Shown piece by piece: positions 11,971 through 22,876 of a stretch of 64,000 nucleotides of DNA. A model generated the notes under the pieces. The model made no database searches. It saw nothing but the letters and a program-made list of their open reading frames with translations, and had not been told where the DNA came from. The DNA is taken from positions 5,428,492 to 5,492,491 of the forward strand of contig JAGTTD010000013.1 in assembly GCA_018398585.1 (NCBI GenBank). The letters run 5' to 3'. Both the position numbers and the translations under genes were made by a program. Source of the DNA: Simmondsia chinensis (Eukaryota > Streptophyta > Magnoliopsida > Caryophyllales > Simmondsiaceae). Each line of letters starts with the position of its first letter. Position 1 is the first letter of the stretch.

Positions 11971-12704
11971 TACCAACTCAAGTAACCATGTGTCATGTAC
12001 CTAGGGTTTGAGTTGTTAATTCTTTTAATTCCTAGTTCTAATTTGTTAATTGAGTTGGAATTATTGGAATTATTATCTTTGATTGCCTAAATTTCCCTCA
12101 AAAATGGGTTTAGAAGTTTAATTCCTAACTAACTTTCAAATTCTATTTTTGGCGGGAAATTCGGTTACTAGTCGTTAGTTTGGTTTTGGAGCAAAAGTCA
12201 GATTTGTTATTAACCGATTAGTTTGGTTTTGGAGCAAAAGTGCCGATTTGCTTTTTTTTTTTTTTTTTTTTTTTTTATACTGTTTTTTCCATATTTTTTT
12301 ACACTTAGTTGTAATATTTCATTTTCCTCCTCCCTTATTCTATATATAAGGATGTAATGGCATGTATTGAACAACTTTGATGAATAATAAAATTTTACTC
12401 TTTCAATTTCTCTCTCTTCCTCTCTGTCCCTCTCAATCTCTCTCTTTCTCCCTTACTTCTTCTTCAGTTCTACTTCTCTCTTAACCTCTTCTTCTCTTCC
12501 TCACCCCCTCTCTCTAATCTTGTTACAAATTTAATTGTTTTTGACCTATAGATCAATTGGGTCATAACAGATTGGTATCAGAGCATAGTATTCGATTCAC
12601 GAAGGCAGGGATGGCCCCAAAAGACACAACCTGCTGCTGCTGCGACATTTCCTGATGCACTACCCGAATCCCGACCAGGAAAAATTGAAAAACAAGTTAA
12701 ATTC

Positions 12705-12932
12705 TTGTACCAAGGGATCTTATCCTTGGATAATAGGGTCCAAGAATCCAACTTAAGGCATGACAAGGTGCTGTTACTGCTGCAAGATCAGAGGGCACAA
12801 TTAAAGGATCAATTGAATGATGGTAATCAAGAGCTCCTGGAGGCATCCAAGCAACAAGAAGAGGCATATAGGCGACAAGAAGAGAGGATGATGTCCTTTC
12901 AAGAAAGAATGGCCAAGAATGATGAACTATAA
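12705..12932 (+). CDS. Gag-like coiled-coil ORF of the LTR element
   Basis: 75 residues, rich in Gln, Glu, Lys and Arg, with heptad-like spacing (QEEAYRRQEERMMSFQERM). It follows the primer binding site by about 130 bp, the position of gag in LTR elements. The upstream frame from ATGGCCCCA at 12611 is broken by stops. The 62,340 element also starts its coding with ATGGCCCCA followed by a charged coiled coil, which supports a gag-related origin. Confidence 0.4.
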   Translation: MYQGILSLDNRVQESNLRHDKVLLLLQDQRAQLKDQLNDGNQELLEASKQQEEAYRRQEERMMSFQERMAKNDEL

Positions 12933-13122
12933 GCAACCCTCTTGCAAAAGATCTTGGGAAAAGCTATGACCGTAGCAACGGAATGTGGTATCGAAGTCTC
13001 TCAAACCCTTAAACAAACCCCAATCCTTCAAACACCAACTAGTCATGCTCCTAATAATGGTAAAGCCCTAATGGATCCTAATTTTGCTTCTAGTAGTTTA
13101 GGCCTCATTAGGGAGGGTAATA

Positions 13123-13686
13123 TTGATCCTATGGATTAAGAAACACCCCAGTATCGCAAAAAGGGATCAACCCTTTGGTCCAAGAAACCAAGAATTGGAG
13201 CAAACTGACTCTCAAATACACGTATTAAAGGAGCAACTTCTTGCAACCAAGGAGCAAACGGAGGCTGGAAATAGGTTGAGTTGGAGTAGGAATTATGCAG
13301 CTAAGGAAGTCAAGTTTGGAGTTGAAGCTCGGGGTTTGATGCTTAGGGGTGTTAAGGAGCTCGCTGATGCCGTTCGAGTTACCATGGGCCCAAAGGGGCA
13401 CACGGTAGTGATTGAGCAAAGCTTCAGTGCTCTGAAAGTGACCAAGGATGGTGTTACAGTTGCTAAGAGCATTGAGTTCAAGGACAAAGTTAAGAAACAT
13501 TGGTGCAAGTTTTTTTTTTTTTTTTTCCTCCTTTGGGTAGAGCTTGTACTTAGGAGTTTCATTTTGATGTTCCTTTGTATATCCTCTTTGTTGCTTTTGC
13601 TTGTTACTTTCTTTTGGATTGCTTGTAGGCTTCGGCCAACTTGGGGCACGCCCCTCGTACTCATGTATGGACGTACATCGGTGTGA
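13123..13686 (+). pseudogene. Captured mitochondrial chaperonin-60 (CPN60) fragment with retained intron
   Basis: From about residue 53 of this frame the translation follows plant mitochondrial CPN60: [58 protein letters not shown]. The match is the N-terminal equatorial domain including the first ATP-binding motif, and it stops after about 75 residues. The next ~118 bp (13,511-13,628) are a T-rich stretch ending GCTTGTAG, which looks like an unspliced intron, so the piece was not taken from fully spliced mRNA. CPN60 folds imported matrix proteins; this fragment cannot do so. Confidence 0.85.
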
Positions 13687-13728
13687 TTTTTTGATATATA
13701 TACACTAACTTATAAAAAAAAAAATAGG

Positions 13729-14030
13729 CTGGAACGAATGCAATCTACCGTTACGAGAGTGATTGGAATAGTGTGAAACGGGGCTGGGATGCTAAAGTTC
13801 TTGGTGAAACTCCTCTCGAGTTCATGAGCGCAAATCAAGTTGTCAAGAAACGAAGGGAGATTCGTAAGGCTAGAAAAAATTTCAAGAAAAGGATGAAGAA
13901 AAAAAATAAAAAAGAGGAAAAAAAAAAAAAGATTCATCAACCAAATTTGTACAATGTTGCAGTTGGTATTCATGATCGTGAGGCCCCGATGATTGAAGAT
14001 GTGAAGACAATCCTTGAGGACAAGGATTAA
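13729..14030 (+). pseudogene. Second captured segment, unidentified, Lys-rich
   Basis: An acceptor-like AAAATAG at 13,728 precedes an open stretch of about 100 codons ending in TAA at 14,028. It contains RYESDWNSVKRGWDAKVLG, then a Lys/Arg-rich run encoded by A-rich sequence, and ends VKTILEDKD. I do not recognise the family. It could be the rest of the captured host gene, a second captured gene, or the 3' end of gag. A T/G homopolymer follows immediately before the right LTR. Confidence 0.4.
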
Positions 14031-14572
14031 CTTTTTTTTTTGGGGGGGGGGGGGGGGGGGTTAATGTCATGTACCTAGGGTTTAAGTTGTTAATTCTCTT
14101 AATTCCTAGTTCTAATTTGTTAATTGAGCTAGAATTATTGGAATTAATATCTTAAATTGCCTAATTTCCCTCAAAAATGGGTTTAGAAGTTTAATTCCTA
14201 ACTAGCTTTCAAATTTTATTTTTGACGTGAAAAATCGGTTACTAGCCGCTAGTTTGGTTTTGGCGCAAAAGTGCGGTTTTGCTATTTTTTACTTTTTTTT
14301 CATATTTTTTTACACTTAGTTGTAATATTTCCTTTTTGTCATTCCTCAGTCTATATATAAGGATGTAATAGCATGAATTGAACAACTTTGATGAATAATA
14401 AAATTTTACTCCTTTTCTCACTCTCCCTCTCAATCTCTCTCTTTCTCCCTTACATCTTCTTCAGTTCTACTTCTCCCTTAACCTCTTCTTCTCTTTCTCA
14501 CCCTCTTTCTCTCAACCTAGTTACAAATTTAATTGTTTTTGACCTATAGATCAATTGGGCGATGACACCATG

Positions 14573-14847
14573 AATTAATTGTTACTTGCAATGAATTTGT
14601 CAAATTAATCAGTAAACAGTTACTGATTAAGAACTTAAAGAACAACGATCTAACCAATGAAAAAGGAACAAATATAGCAAATAACAATCGATAATAACGA
14701 AAAGCAATATGATAGCAAAAGATGAATTTTAAACACAAAATTGACAATCGGAAAATTGAATTTGCTGCGAAAATTCATACCTTTCACGAATTTGCAATTT
14801 TAGACGCCCAAAATGGAAGTGAAGGCAACCCCAACCACAACGAACAA
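14573..14847. other. Short gap between two LTR elements
   Basis: AT-rich sequence with no recognisable gene, repeat or RNA. It is the host sequence left between the right target duplication of the CPN60-carrying element and the left duplication (AACAA) of the Copia element. Confidence 0.5.
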
Positions 14848-15377
14848 TGTGAGAAAATAAACAATATACTCGGATCTTAATCGAATTAAATACCACGGCA
14901 ATAACGAGAAATAATCGGACTAAAAGAGAAACTAAACAACAGACACAAGGATTTACGTGGAAACTCCTTTACAATCGAAAGGGGAGAAAACCACGGGCGA
15001 AGATCGGAGCTTTTATTATTGAACAAAACAACAAGATGAATTACAAAGATTCTCTCTCACACTCAACTTTATTAGTTGCGGCGCCGCAATAGGGAAATAC
15101 CTCACGTATGCTTTGGATGAAAAAATGACGTACCCACGTCCGTATTTATAGATGCGCGATAACCCTAATTCCCGATCGATCGGCCGACTCTTTGGATGCG
15201 TCCCTTGTTTATGTAACATTCTCGATCGATCGAGCTCCACCTGATCGATCGGGGTCTTCACGGCCCTTCTCCTTAATGCGCCAAGTAATTTTGAGACATA
15301 TACCTAACAAATTTCCACCTTGGCTCAAAATCAATATCAACAATAAAACAACTCCACCTTCTCCACAAAACGCCCCC

Positions 15378-16661
15378 TCAACTGGGGCTAACATACATCA
15401 AACTGAAAAGACCCACTAAATTCGAGCAATGCTCGAACTTGCTACCTGGTAGAACTTTTGTGAACATGTCAGCTAGGTTATCTTCAGTCCCAATCTTCCT
15501 CAACTCTACCTTCCGCTCGTCAATCAGATCTCTAATAAAGTGATGCTTCACATCAATATGTTTCGTTCGGTCATGATTAGTCATCTGATCTTTCGCTAGG
15601 TGAATAGCGGACTGACCATCACAGTATACTCTAACTGTCCCCTGCTCGACACTGATTTCACTGATCAATCCTCTCAACCAGACGGCTTCTTTGAACGCTT
15701 TTGTTACTGCCATGTACTCGGCCTCAGTAGTAGATTGTGCTGTGACAGGCTGCAAACACGCTCTCCAACAGATAGCTGTGTCACCTAAACAAAACACATA
15801 CCCTGAAGTGGACTTCCTCTTATCAAGGTCTCCACCATAGTCAGAATCTACATACCCAACCAAACAGCACTTACTTTTCCCATATTCCAAACACAAATAA
15901 GAGGTTCCACGAAGATACCTGAGAATCCACTTTACTGCATGCCAATGTTCTCTGCCCGGATTCGCCATGTACCTACTAACTCTGCTCACAGCAAAAGCAA
16001 TATTTGGACGCGTGCAGACCATCGCATACATAATACTGCCCACTGCACTAGAATAAGGAATCTGAGACATGTACCTGACGTCCTCCTCAATCTGAGGCGA
16101 ATCTAACGTTGAGAGTCTGAAATGAGCTGCTAAGGGCATGCTAACCGGGTTAGCATCCTTCATATGAAACCTCTCTAACACCTTCGCAATATACTTCTCC
16201 TGAGACAAGTATAATTTTTCAGCTTCTCGGTCTCTATGAATTTCCATGCCTAATATCTTCTTAGCTGCTCCAAGATCCTTCATCTCAAATTCGCTCTTCA
16301 GGATTGATTTCAAATCATCGACATCTTTCATATCTCGTGCTGCAATCAACATATCATCAACGTACAAAAGCAAATAAACAAAGCCTGAATCTGTCTTTCT
16401 GAAGTACACACAACTGTCGTACTTACTCCTGATGTAATCATGACTTGTCATGAACTGATCAAATCTCCTATACCACTGTCTAGGAGATTGTTTTAAACCA
16501 TATAAAGACCTTCTAAGCAAACACACATGATCTTCTTTTCCTTCAACAACAAAACCCTCGGGCTGATGCATAAAGATACTCTCTTCTAGTTCACCATGCA
16601 AAAATGCAGTTTTGACATCCAATTGTTCAAGTTCAAAATCATGCACGGCAACCAAAGACAA
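15378..16661 (-). CDS. Copia reverse transcriptase and RNase H
   Basis: 427 residues open to a stop just inside the 3' LTR side. RT motifs: FELEQLDVKTAFLHGELEE, the KQSPRQWYRRFD region, and the active site LLLYVDDMLIAA. RNase H motifs: GYVDSDYGGDLDKRKSTSGY and STTEAEYMAV. The N-terminal RT part lies in the same frame upstream (to about 16,860) beyond a TAG at the GSQVQGVDFHD equivalent. This is the best-preserved part of the element. Confidence 0.93.
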   Translation of the reverse strand: MSLVAVHDFELEQLDVKTAFLHGELEESIFMHQPEGFVVEGKEDHVCLLRRSLYGLKQSPRQWYRRFDQFMTSHDYIRSKYDSCVYFRKTDSGFVYLLLYVDDMLIAARDMKDVDDLKSILKSEFEMKDLGAAKKILGMEIHRDREAEKLYLSQEKYIAKVLERFHMKDANPVSMPLAAHFRLSTLDSPQIEEDVRYMSQIPYSSAVGSIMYAMVCTRPNIAFAVSRVSRYMANPGREHWHAVKWILRYLRGTSYLCLEYGKSKCCLVGYVDSDYGGDLDKRKSTSGYVFCLGDTAICWRACLQPVTAQSTTEAEYMAVTKAFKEAVWLRGLISEISVEQGTVRVYCDGQSAIHLAKDQMTNHDRTKHIDVKHHFIRDLIDERKVELRKIGTEDNLADMFTKVLPGSKFEHCSNLVGLFSLMYVSPS

Positions 16662-17441
16662 TAATGCATGAATCGAAGCGTGTCTAACTACAGATGAGAA
16701 AATATCATGAAAATCAACACCTTGTACCTGACTCTAGCCTTTAGCTACCAAACGTGCCTTGTACCTCACATCTTCCACTCCAGGAATGCCTTCTTTTCTC
16801 TTGAAGACCCATTTGCATCCAACCAGTCTTTTCCGTGTAGGAGGCTTCACCAGTTCCTAAGTCTGATTCTTATGAAGAGACAGCATCTCTTCATTCATAG
16901 CAACGAGCCACTTCTCAGCATCTGATATCGATACAGCCTCTGTATACGAAGTCGGCTCACTGTCATCTAACGTTTCAGCAGTAGAGAGGGCATAGGCAAT
17001 CATCTTCTCATACCCATATCTCTCAGGAGGCCTGATTTGTTGCCTCGGTCTACCACCAGCTATAGTAATATTCTCCACCTGCTGACCTGTTTTTGCATTA
17101 TCAGTAACAACATCAGAAACTCGTACCTGAGGTGTTGGAATACTCTCAAGCTAAACAATCTGCTGATCTGACTGTATCTCTGTATCATCAGGTGTCTCAA
17201 CCTGAACTATATCTCTGTCAATGGAGGGTGTGTGTGGCGGATTAAGTAGAGCAGACTCATCGAAAGTAACATCTCTACTAGTCAGAAACTTCTGAACACA
17301 TGGATCCCACAGTCTATATCCCTTCACACCTGACGTATAACCAAGAAAGATGCACTTCTTGGCCCTAGGCTCCAGCTTTCCATCATTAACATATGCATAT
17401 GCAGGACAACCAAAAACTTTGATCTAAGAATAATCAGAAGT

Positions 17442-17987
17442 TCAACCAGACCTTACCTCTTCAGGAGTCTTCATCTGTAATGAAGAATGCAGTGTCTCGT
17501 TCACAAGGTAGCAAGGCATGCTAACTGCTTCTGCCCACCATTCTCTCTTTAAACCTGCATTTGAAAGCATACAACGAGCTTTCTCAAGTAACGTCCTATT
17601 TAACCTTTCAGCCACTCCATTTTGCTGAGGTCGACCTGTACATGTCCTGTGTCTGACTATGCCCTGATCTTCCCAAAATTTAGTGTAGTCCCCTTCGACA
17701 AACTCAAGACCATTATCAGTCCTTAACCTCTTGATCGGCTTCCCTGTCTGTTTTTCAAGCAGAACTTTCCACTTCTTGAAGATATCATACACTTCATTTT
17801 TCTGCTTGAGAAAATAGACCCAAACTTTATGTGAGTAGTCATCAGTGAACGTTAGAAGATACCTGGACCTACCTTTAGAAGCCACTCTGGAAGGTCCCCA
17901 CAGATCAGAATATATGTAGTCTAACGTTCCCTTGTCTGATGCACTGCTGCCTTGAAGCTGACTCTCTTCTGCATTCCATAAATACAA
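17442..17987 (-). pseudogene. Copia integrase core (rve)
   Basis: Catalytic triad visible: LDYIYSDLWGP (D), LRTDNGLEF (D) and QQNGVAERLNRTLLEKA (E). It lies one frame from the upstream gag-protease frame, so a frameshift separates them. The frame ends at a TAG before FGCPAYAYV, and conserved Copia sequence continues past it, interrupted by further stops to about 16,660. Confidence 0.9.
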
Positions 17988-19366
17988 TGCTCACAGAATT
18001 CCATCAGTCCTGTTGACTGACCACAAAGAAGTCCCCTCTTACTCAGCTCAGACAATGATTTGTCACCAATATGACCCATTCTCATGTGCCGTAGTCTTGT
18101 GATCTCTGCATCTGTCATAGCAGATGTGGAAACAGCAACTGCACCTGTCACGGTTGTACCTGCAAGCTCATACAAAGTACCAACCCTATTTCCTTTCATC
18201 ACAATTAACGCACCCTTACTGACCCGCATGACTCTACCTTCAGCAGTATACTTGTACCCATTAGATTTAAGGGTACCTAGAGAAATCAAGTTCTTTTTCA
18301 AATCCGGGACGTGACAAACATCACTTAAGGTTCTAATAGTTCCATCATACATTCTCACACGAACTGTTCCAACACCCACTACCTTACAAGCAGTATCATT
18401 ACCCATCAAGACAACCCCACCTTGTATAGACTTATACGTGGAGAACCAGTCTCTGGTTGGTGTAACATGAAACGAACAACCCGAATCCATGACCCACTTA
18501 TCTATGGACCTGGATTGAGAATCAACAACTAATAGAAATTCCCCTTCACTATCCTCCTCTACAACACTAGCCTCAGCGGACTTGTCTTTACCCTGGTCAC
18601 CCCTGTTACCCTCTTTTGATTTATTCTTATATCTGTAATAGTCTTTCTTTATGTGCCCCTTTTTGTGACAATAGTGACACGACAGGTTCTTATGTCTAGA
18701 TTTGGACCTAGACTTATTCCCACCATTGGATCCCCTATGTTCTGATCGACCTCTCACATGTAAGCCACTACCCGAGTCATTCACTGAGTCAGATAATTCC
18801 TTATCTACCCGTTCTTTACTCACTAGGTTTCTTTTTACTTCATCAATAGTAATAGTTGGCCTACCCCCGTATATCATGCTTTCTACGAAGCCCTTATACG
18901 CATTAGAGAGCGAACACAGTAATATCATAGCTTGATCCTCGTCCTTAGGGACATCATCCAAAGCCTTTATTTCATGAATAATTGAGGTAAATTCGCTAAG
19001 ATGGTTTTTAAGAGATGTACCTTTTGACATACGAAAAGTGTACAACCGCCGTTTCACTGCGAGTTTGTTGGAGACTGACTTGTGGCAAAACATGTCTAAC
19101 AATTTCTCCCATAACTCCTTTGCGGTTTTAATCTCCAATACCTCTGACAAAACATCGTCAGCCAAACACATCTGTATAGCCGTGAGAGCCTTCTCATCCA
19201 ACTCTTCCCATTGTGCCTCGGTCAACGTTTCTGGTTTCTTCTCTTTCCCCTCCAGTGCTTTCTTCAAGCCGTTCTAAGTCAGGAGTCCTTTCACACGGAC
19301 TTGCCATAAGCTACAGCTTCCCTGACCATTGAATTTCTCAACCTTTGTTTTAATACCTGATGCCAT
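17921..19366 (-). pseudogene. Copia gag, protease and N-terminal integrase
   Basis: The start at 19366 opens with MASGIKTKVEKFNG, a typical Copia gag N-terminus. A TAG at 19276-19274 breaks the frame after 30 codons, then it is open to 17,921. Features in order: UBN2-type gag, a zinc knuckle CHYCHKKGHIKKDYY whose last Cys is replaced by Tyr, protease motif WVMDSGCSFHV, and the integrase HHCC region (HMRMGHIGDKSL ... CEHCIYG). A frameshift near 17,950 moves the reading frame into the integrase core. Confidence 0.9.
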
Positions 19367-19928
19367 TGTATCAATTCGAAGAACCAAGCTCTGATACCAA
19401 TTTGTGAGGAAATAAATAATATACTCAGATCTCAATCGAATCAAATACCACGACAATAACGAGAAATAATCGGGCTAAAAGAGAAACGAAACAATAGACA
19501 CAAGAATTTACGTGGAAACCCCTTTACAATCGAAAGGGAAGAAAACTACGGGCGAAGATCGGAACTTTTATTATTGAACAAAAGAAGAAGACGAATTACA
19601 AAGATTCTCTCTCACACTCAACTTTATTGGTTGTGGCGCCGTAATAGGGAAATACCTCACGTATGGTTTGGATGAAAAATATGACGTACCCACGTCTGTA
19701 TTTATAGATGCGCGATAACCCTGATTCCCAATCGATCGGCCACCTCTCTGGATGCGTCCCTTGTTTACGTAACATTCCCGATCGATCAAGCTCCATCCGA
19801 TCGATCGGGGTCTTCATGGCCCTTCTCCTTAATGCGCCAAGTAATTTTGAGACATACACCTAACAAACAAAATAGTAACCCCTATAATCTTGATATTTAT
19901 AATGTAAGTCAAGAGTCTTCCACGTGTA

Positions 19929-19933
19929 GCGGG

Positions 19934-19976
<43 letters not shown>

Positions 19977-20001
19977 GCGTGTTCGATCCACGCTCACCGC
20001 A
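19929..20001 (+). tRNA. tRNA-Phe (GAA), nuclear type
   Basis: 73 nt that fold as a standard cloverleaf. Acceptor GCGGGGA pairs with TCACCGC, the D arm is GCTCAGTTGGGAGAGC, the anticodon arm is CAGACTGAAGATCTG with anticodon GAA, and the T arm is CGCGTGTTCGATCCACG. It matches the plant cytosolic tRNA-Phe by family knowledge. No intron. Downstream TTATTTTGTCTTTT can terminate Pol III. The Copia 5' LTR ends 63 bp upstream. Confidence 0.97.
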
Positions 20002-20215
20002 TTATTTTGTCTTTTAACTACACTCTTTTTTGGCCTTCTTTTTAAAGTACTTTCCGGTGTTCTTATGTTCCAAAAGAAAATATTTTTTAATATTATTTAT
20101 ATTTTACTAACTTAACGTTTTTTTGGAAATAATAAAAAATAAACTTAAAATTTTTAAATTAAAAAAAAGCCTCTTAAATTTTTATCGTATTAATAAAAGG
20201 GCTTTCTCCAGCGTG

Positions 20216-20865
20216 CAACAACAACAAACCCAGTGCCTCCAAGGGCTCCCACCTAAGCAGGGTCTGGGAGGGGTAGATGTACGCAGCCTTCCCCCTTCAG
20301 GGGGCTACCCTGAAGAGAGGCTGTTTCCGAGGACCCTCAACCTGAGAAGCAGATCCGCCGCAATGAGCATGTGACCTAGCAACAGGAGAGTAACAAATGA
20401 GTAGGACAAACACACGTGAGCAAAACAACAACAGAAAACAACCAACATCAGCAGAGATCAAAGATAAGATAGAGATAAGGATAAAGCTAAAGATAAAGAT
20501 GAAGATAGGATAACGAAACGTAGGCAAGTGGCAGCTCATGAAGCAAGTACACCACCTACGTATGCCAAGAGGATGACAAGGCCTAGCCCTAGTGAGCTCG
20601 TCTACCCTACTTGAACTGGAGCCTCTATTACCCCTATGCTAGCCCTCCATTGGGCTCTATCCACGGCCATCTCCTCGCGAAGGTTTAGGTGGGTGCGGTC
20701 TTGTCAGATCGTCTCTATCCATCTCTTCTTTGGCCTACCTCTACCTTTTTTGCCTAGTGTAGTAAGGGGCTGTTCGCATCTCCTTACTGGAGTGTTGTCC
20801 GGTCTCCTTCTGACATGTCCGAACCACCTCAAACGTTGCTCTCTCAATTTATCTTTAATGGAGGC
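20216..20865 (-). mobile_element. 5'-truncated RTE-type LINE, 3' end
   Basis: Flanked by TTCTCCAGCGTG at 20204-20215 and 20866-20877. On the - strand the 5' part encodes the C-terminus of an RTE-class RT polyprotein: LRWFGHVRRRPDNTPVRR, GRGRPKKRW, LNLREEMAVDRAQWRASI, with one internal stop. About 250 nt of 3' UTR follow, then the tail region shared with the SINEs (GGCTGCGTACATCTACCCC, GGGAGCCCTTGGAGGCACTG) and (TTG)n. One target duplication encloses coding end, UTR and tail, so the tail belongs to the LINE. Confidence 0.87.
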
Positions 20866-21555
20866 TTCTCCAGCGTGATGACATTATTTTTCACTGATAG
20901 AGCTAATTGTGGCAATTGATTTTTTATTAATGTTATAGTCAAATGACAAAAGTACTCTTCAATACTCTTATTCTTGCATTATTAGCATAAAATTTGAGGA
21001 GTTATAATATGTAGAAACTATTTGTATTCGGTTAATTTGTTTAAAGGTATAGTCATTGAAAGGTATTTTTATCATTTCACTATAGAATTAATAAAAAATA
21101 GTTATTATTTCAGCTCTGTTAACAAAAAAAATGACATTATCACGTTAGAAAGTGAAATTTTTATTAATAAGATAAAAACTTGATAGCCTTTTTATCAATT
21201 CAAAAAGGTCAGAGTCATTTTTATTATTTTCAAAAATATTAGGATACTAAAATATGAATAACCCATTTTTTATGAAAACTTTTTCTCAATATATTTGCAA
21301 TTAAAAATATTTTTCTAATTTTTTTTTTTTTGCTTTCTAGGTAAAAAGTTGGTTTCATTCTATAAATTTATACAAGGTTTATATTTGACCAAAAATTGAC
21401 TTTACTCTGTATATTTGTATGAGATTCATACTTGATTAAGTTGACATATGACGTAAGATTAATAGCGAGCATAGTTCGAGATACAAAAGACGACGTCCCA
21501 ACTAGAGGGACGGAAATAGGCCAAAGGTCGACAGCAACAAAAGGTAGAAAAAAAG
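20866..21555. other. AT-rich gap
   Basis: No gene, RNA or bounded element recognised; low-complexity A/T sequence between the RTE LINE and the L1-type LINE fragment. Confidence 0.5.
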
Positions 21556-22175
21556 AAAAATATTACAGAAGCCACCCACTAAAAGCAGCACCCACACCAC
21601 TGGCCTCGAATAACAAACAGGTACGAACTAATTTTGCGGCGAACATGACATGCATTCTAAATTGCAAGCAGCCTCCACTGTAGATAATGGGAGCAACTCG
21701 CACCAAGTCTTCACCCAAAATCCTACTCTGAACTTTAGCAACCAAAATGTATCCCGGGCGGACCAATTGGTCCCATAAAAAATAAATCTATTCCTTGCAC
21801 CCCAGATCTCCTAGATAACTATGAAGAATAGCATAAATCAAACTTTCTTCTGGAATTTCCACGATATCTATTGAAAGAAGTGATCTTTAACGAGGTTGGG
21901 AGGGACCCAGCTCAAGCCCCATCAATCAAAGCACAGACACCACACCTTCCAAGGTTCTTTGCTGTCCTTCTGACCCATCCGCAGTGGCTATGTCCTCCCA
22001 TGTGTAGTCATCCGCTACCCAATATTTGTTAATCGCTTGTTGTTCAACGATACTATGTTTCGTCACTGCCAAACCAATAATACTTAGCCTCTGCGACTTC
22101 ACTAGCTCTTTGATAGCAGCTTTCTTCTTTTACCCCCTATGTCTCTGATATTCCACGAACACACTTTCAGTTTTT
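21556..22175 (-). pseudogene. L1-type LINE remnant (endonuclease start joined to zf-RVT end)
   Basis: On the - strand from about 22,170 the translation has VCSWNIRDIGG, the first motif of an L1 AP-endonuclease, then AIKELVKSQRLSIIGLAVTK in a shifted frame. From about 21,880 another frame reads EIWGARNRFIFYG, the signature of the zinc-binding RT C-terminal (zf-RVT) domain. The RT itself is missing between them, so this is an internally deleted and frameshifted copy. Confidence 0.55.
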
Positions 22176-22705
22176 CGGATTAGGTAGTGGTATGCGCCTA
22201 TAGAAAATGGTTTCCTCTTGATGCAGAAAAATGTTATCCCTTATGTTAACGGAAAGTCAATTTCTACTCGGCAAAGAAATTTTCATATTTGTTTTTGTTG
22301 TTGCCATAAAGTTAAACAAAAAATAATAGAATTTAGATAGAAAAGATTTTCTGTCAAAACAAACAAAACATTAATTGTTTTACGCTTGCGACATAATTTT
22401 GATGGTAGGAACTTTATCATTCATGAGTGTGCAACATATACTTCCAAATTAAGTTTCTTTATTTAAGAAGCTCTTTTTTAACCGACTGATAAGGCTGCCT
22501 AACAAGTAAAAAAGAAACTCATTACCCAAGGACAATAATATAAACTCAGACACTATGATATAACAATAATATACATTAAAATATCGCACACTTTAATATA
22601 TGATTAACTTCCTGTCCATACAAATGACAAAAGAAAAGGGAAGATCGAGAAACTCAGGGCCCAAGGAGTAAAAAAATCTGCCATGCAGAGGACAAACAAA
22701 AATTT
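22176..22705. other. Gap before the giant MULE
   Basis: No gene or RNA recognised. The last bases before 22,706 would hold the left target duplication of the MULE; AAAAATTTG here resembles GAAATTTTG after the right end at 7 of 9 positions. Confidence 0.4.
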
Positions 22706-22876
22706 GGGAAATCGTATAAAATAGACCCCCAACACCCCCCCCCCCCCCTCCTCCCGCCCCCAATCTTTTTATACCCCTGTATTACTAAATAACCCTTTTA
22801 TGACCATTTTGCCCCTGCCTTTTAACCCCCCAAACGTCCACTCTCTCTCTCCCCTTCTCTCCCCTCATTTAATGCA
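22706..22876 (+). repeat. Left terminal inverted repeat of the MULE
   Basis: About 170 bp, inverted copy of 38817-38981. Homology ends sharply after CATTTAATGCA at 22,876. The C-run (22,737-22,748) differs in length from the right end, as expected of a homopolymer. Confidence 0.9.

Larger units (their letters stand above)
11991..14567 (+). mobile_element. Non-autonomous LTR retrotransposon carrying a CPN60 gene fragment
   Basis: LTRs at 11991-12569 and 14065-14567 both start TGTCATGTACCTAGGG and end TCATAACA or GATGACA. Both flanks are CCATG (11986-11990 and 14568-14572), a clean 5-bp duplication. Right after the first LTR comes TTGGTATCAGAGC, the initiator-Met primer binding site. The interior (about 1.5 kb) has a short gag-like start (ATGGCCCCA at 12611) and a coiled-coil ORF at 12705-12932, then a captured host segment. 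No protease, integrase or RT is present, so it needs a helper element. Confidence 0.85.
14848..19865 (-). mobile_element. Complete Copia (Tork-like) LTR retrotransposon, mutated
   Basis: LTRs 14848-15309 (3' LTR) and 19403-19865 (5' LTR), about 462 bp each, differ at roughly 36 sites by eye (about 92% identity), mostly transitions. Both flanks are AACAA, a perfect 5-bp duplication. On the - strand the 5' LTR is followed by TTGGTATCAGAGC (initiator-Met primer site), and the 3' LTR is preceded by a purine tract GGTGGAAATT. Domain order gag, protease, integrase, RT, RNase H identifies Copia. At least one frameshift and several in-frame stops interrupt the polyprotein. Confidence 0.95.

Noticed and set aside
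13293..13664. 123-aa - strand ORF over the CPN60 fragment
   Set aside because: Antisense shadow; the + strand matches CPN60 residue by residue.
18084..19277. Small + strand ORFs within the Copia element
   Set aside because: Shadows of the gag-protease frame on the - strand.
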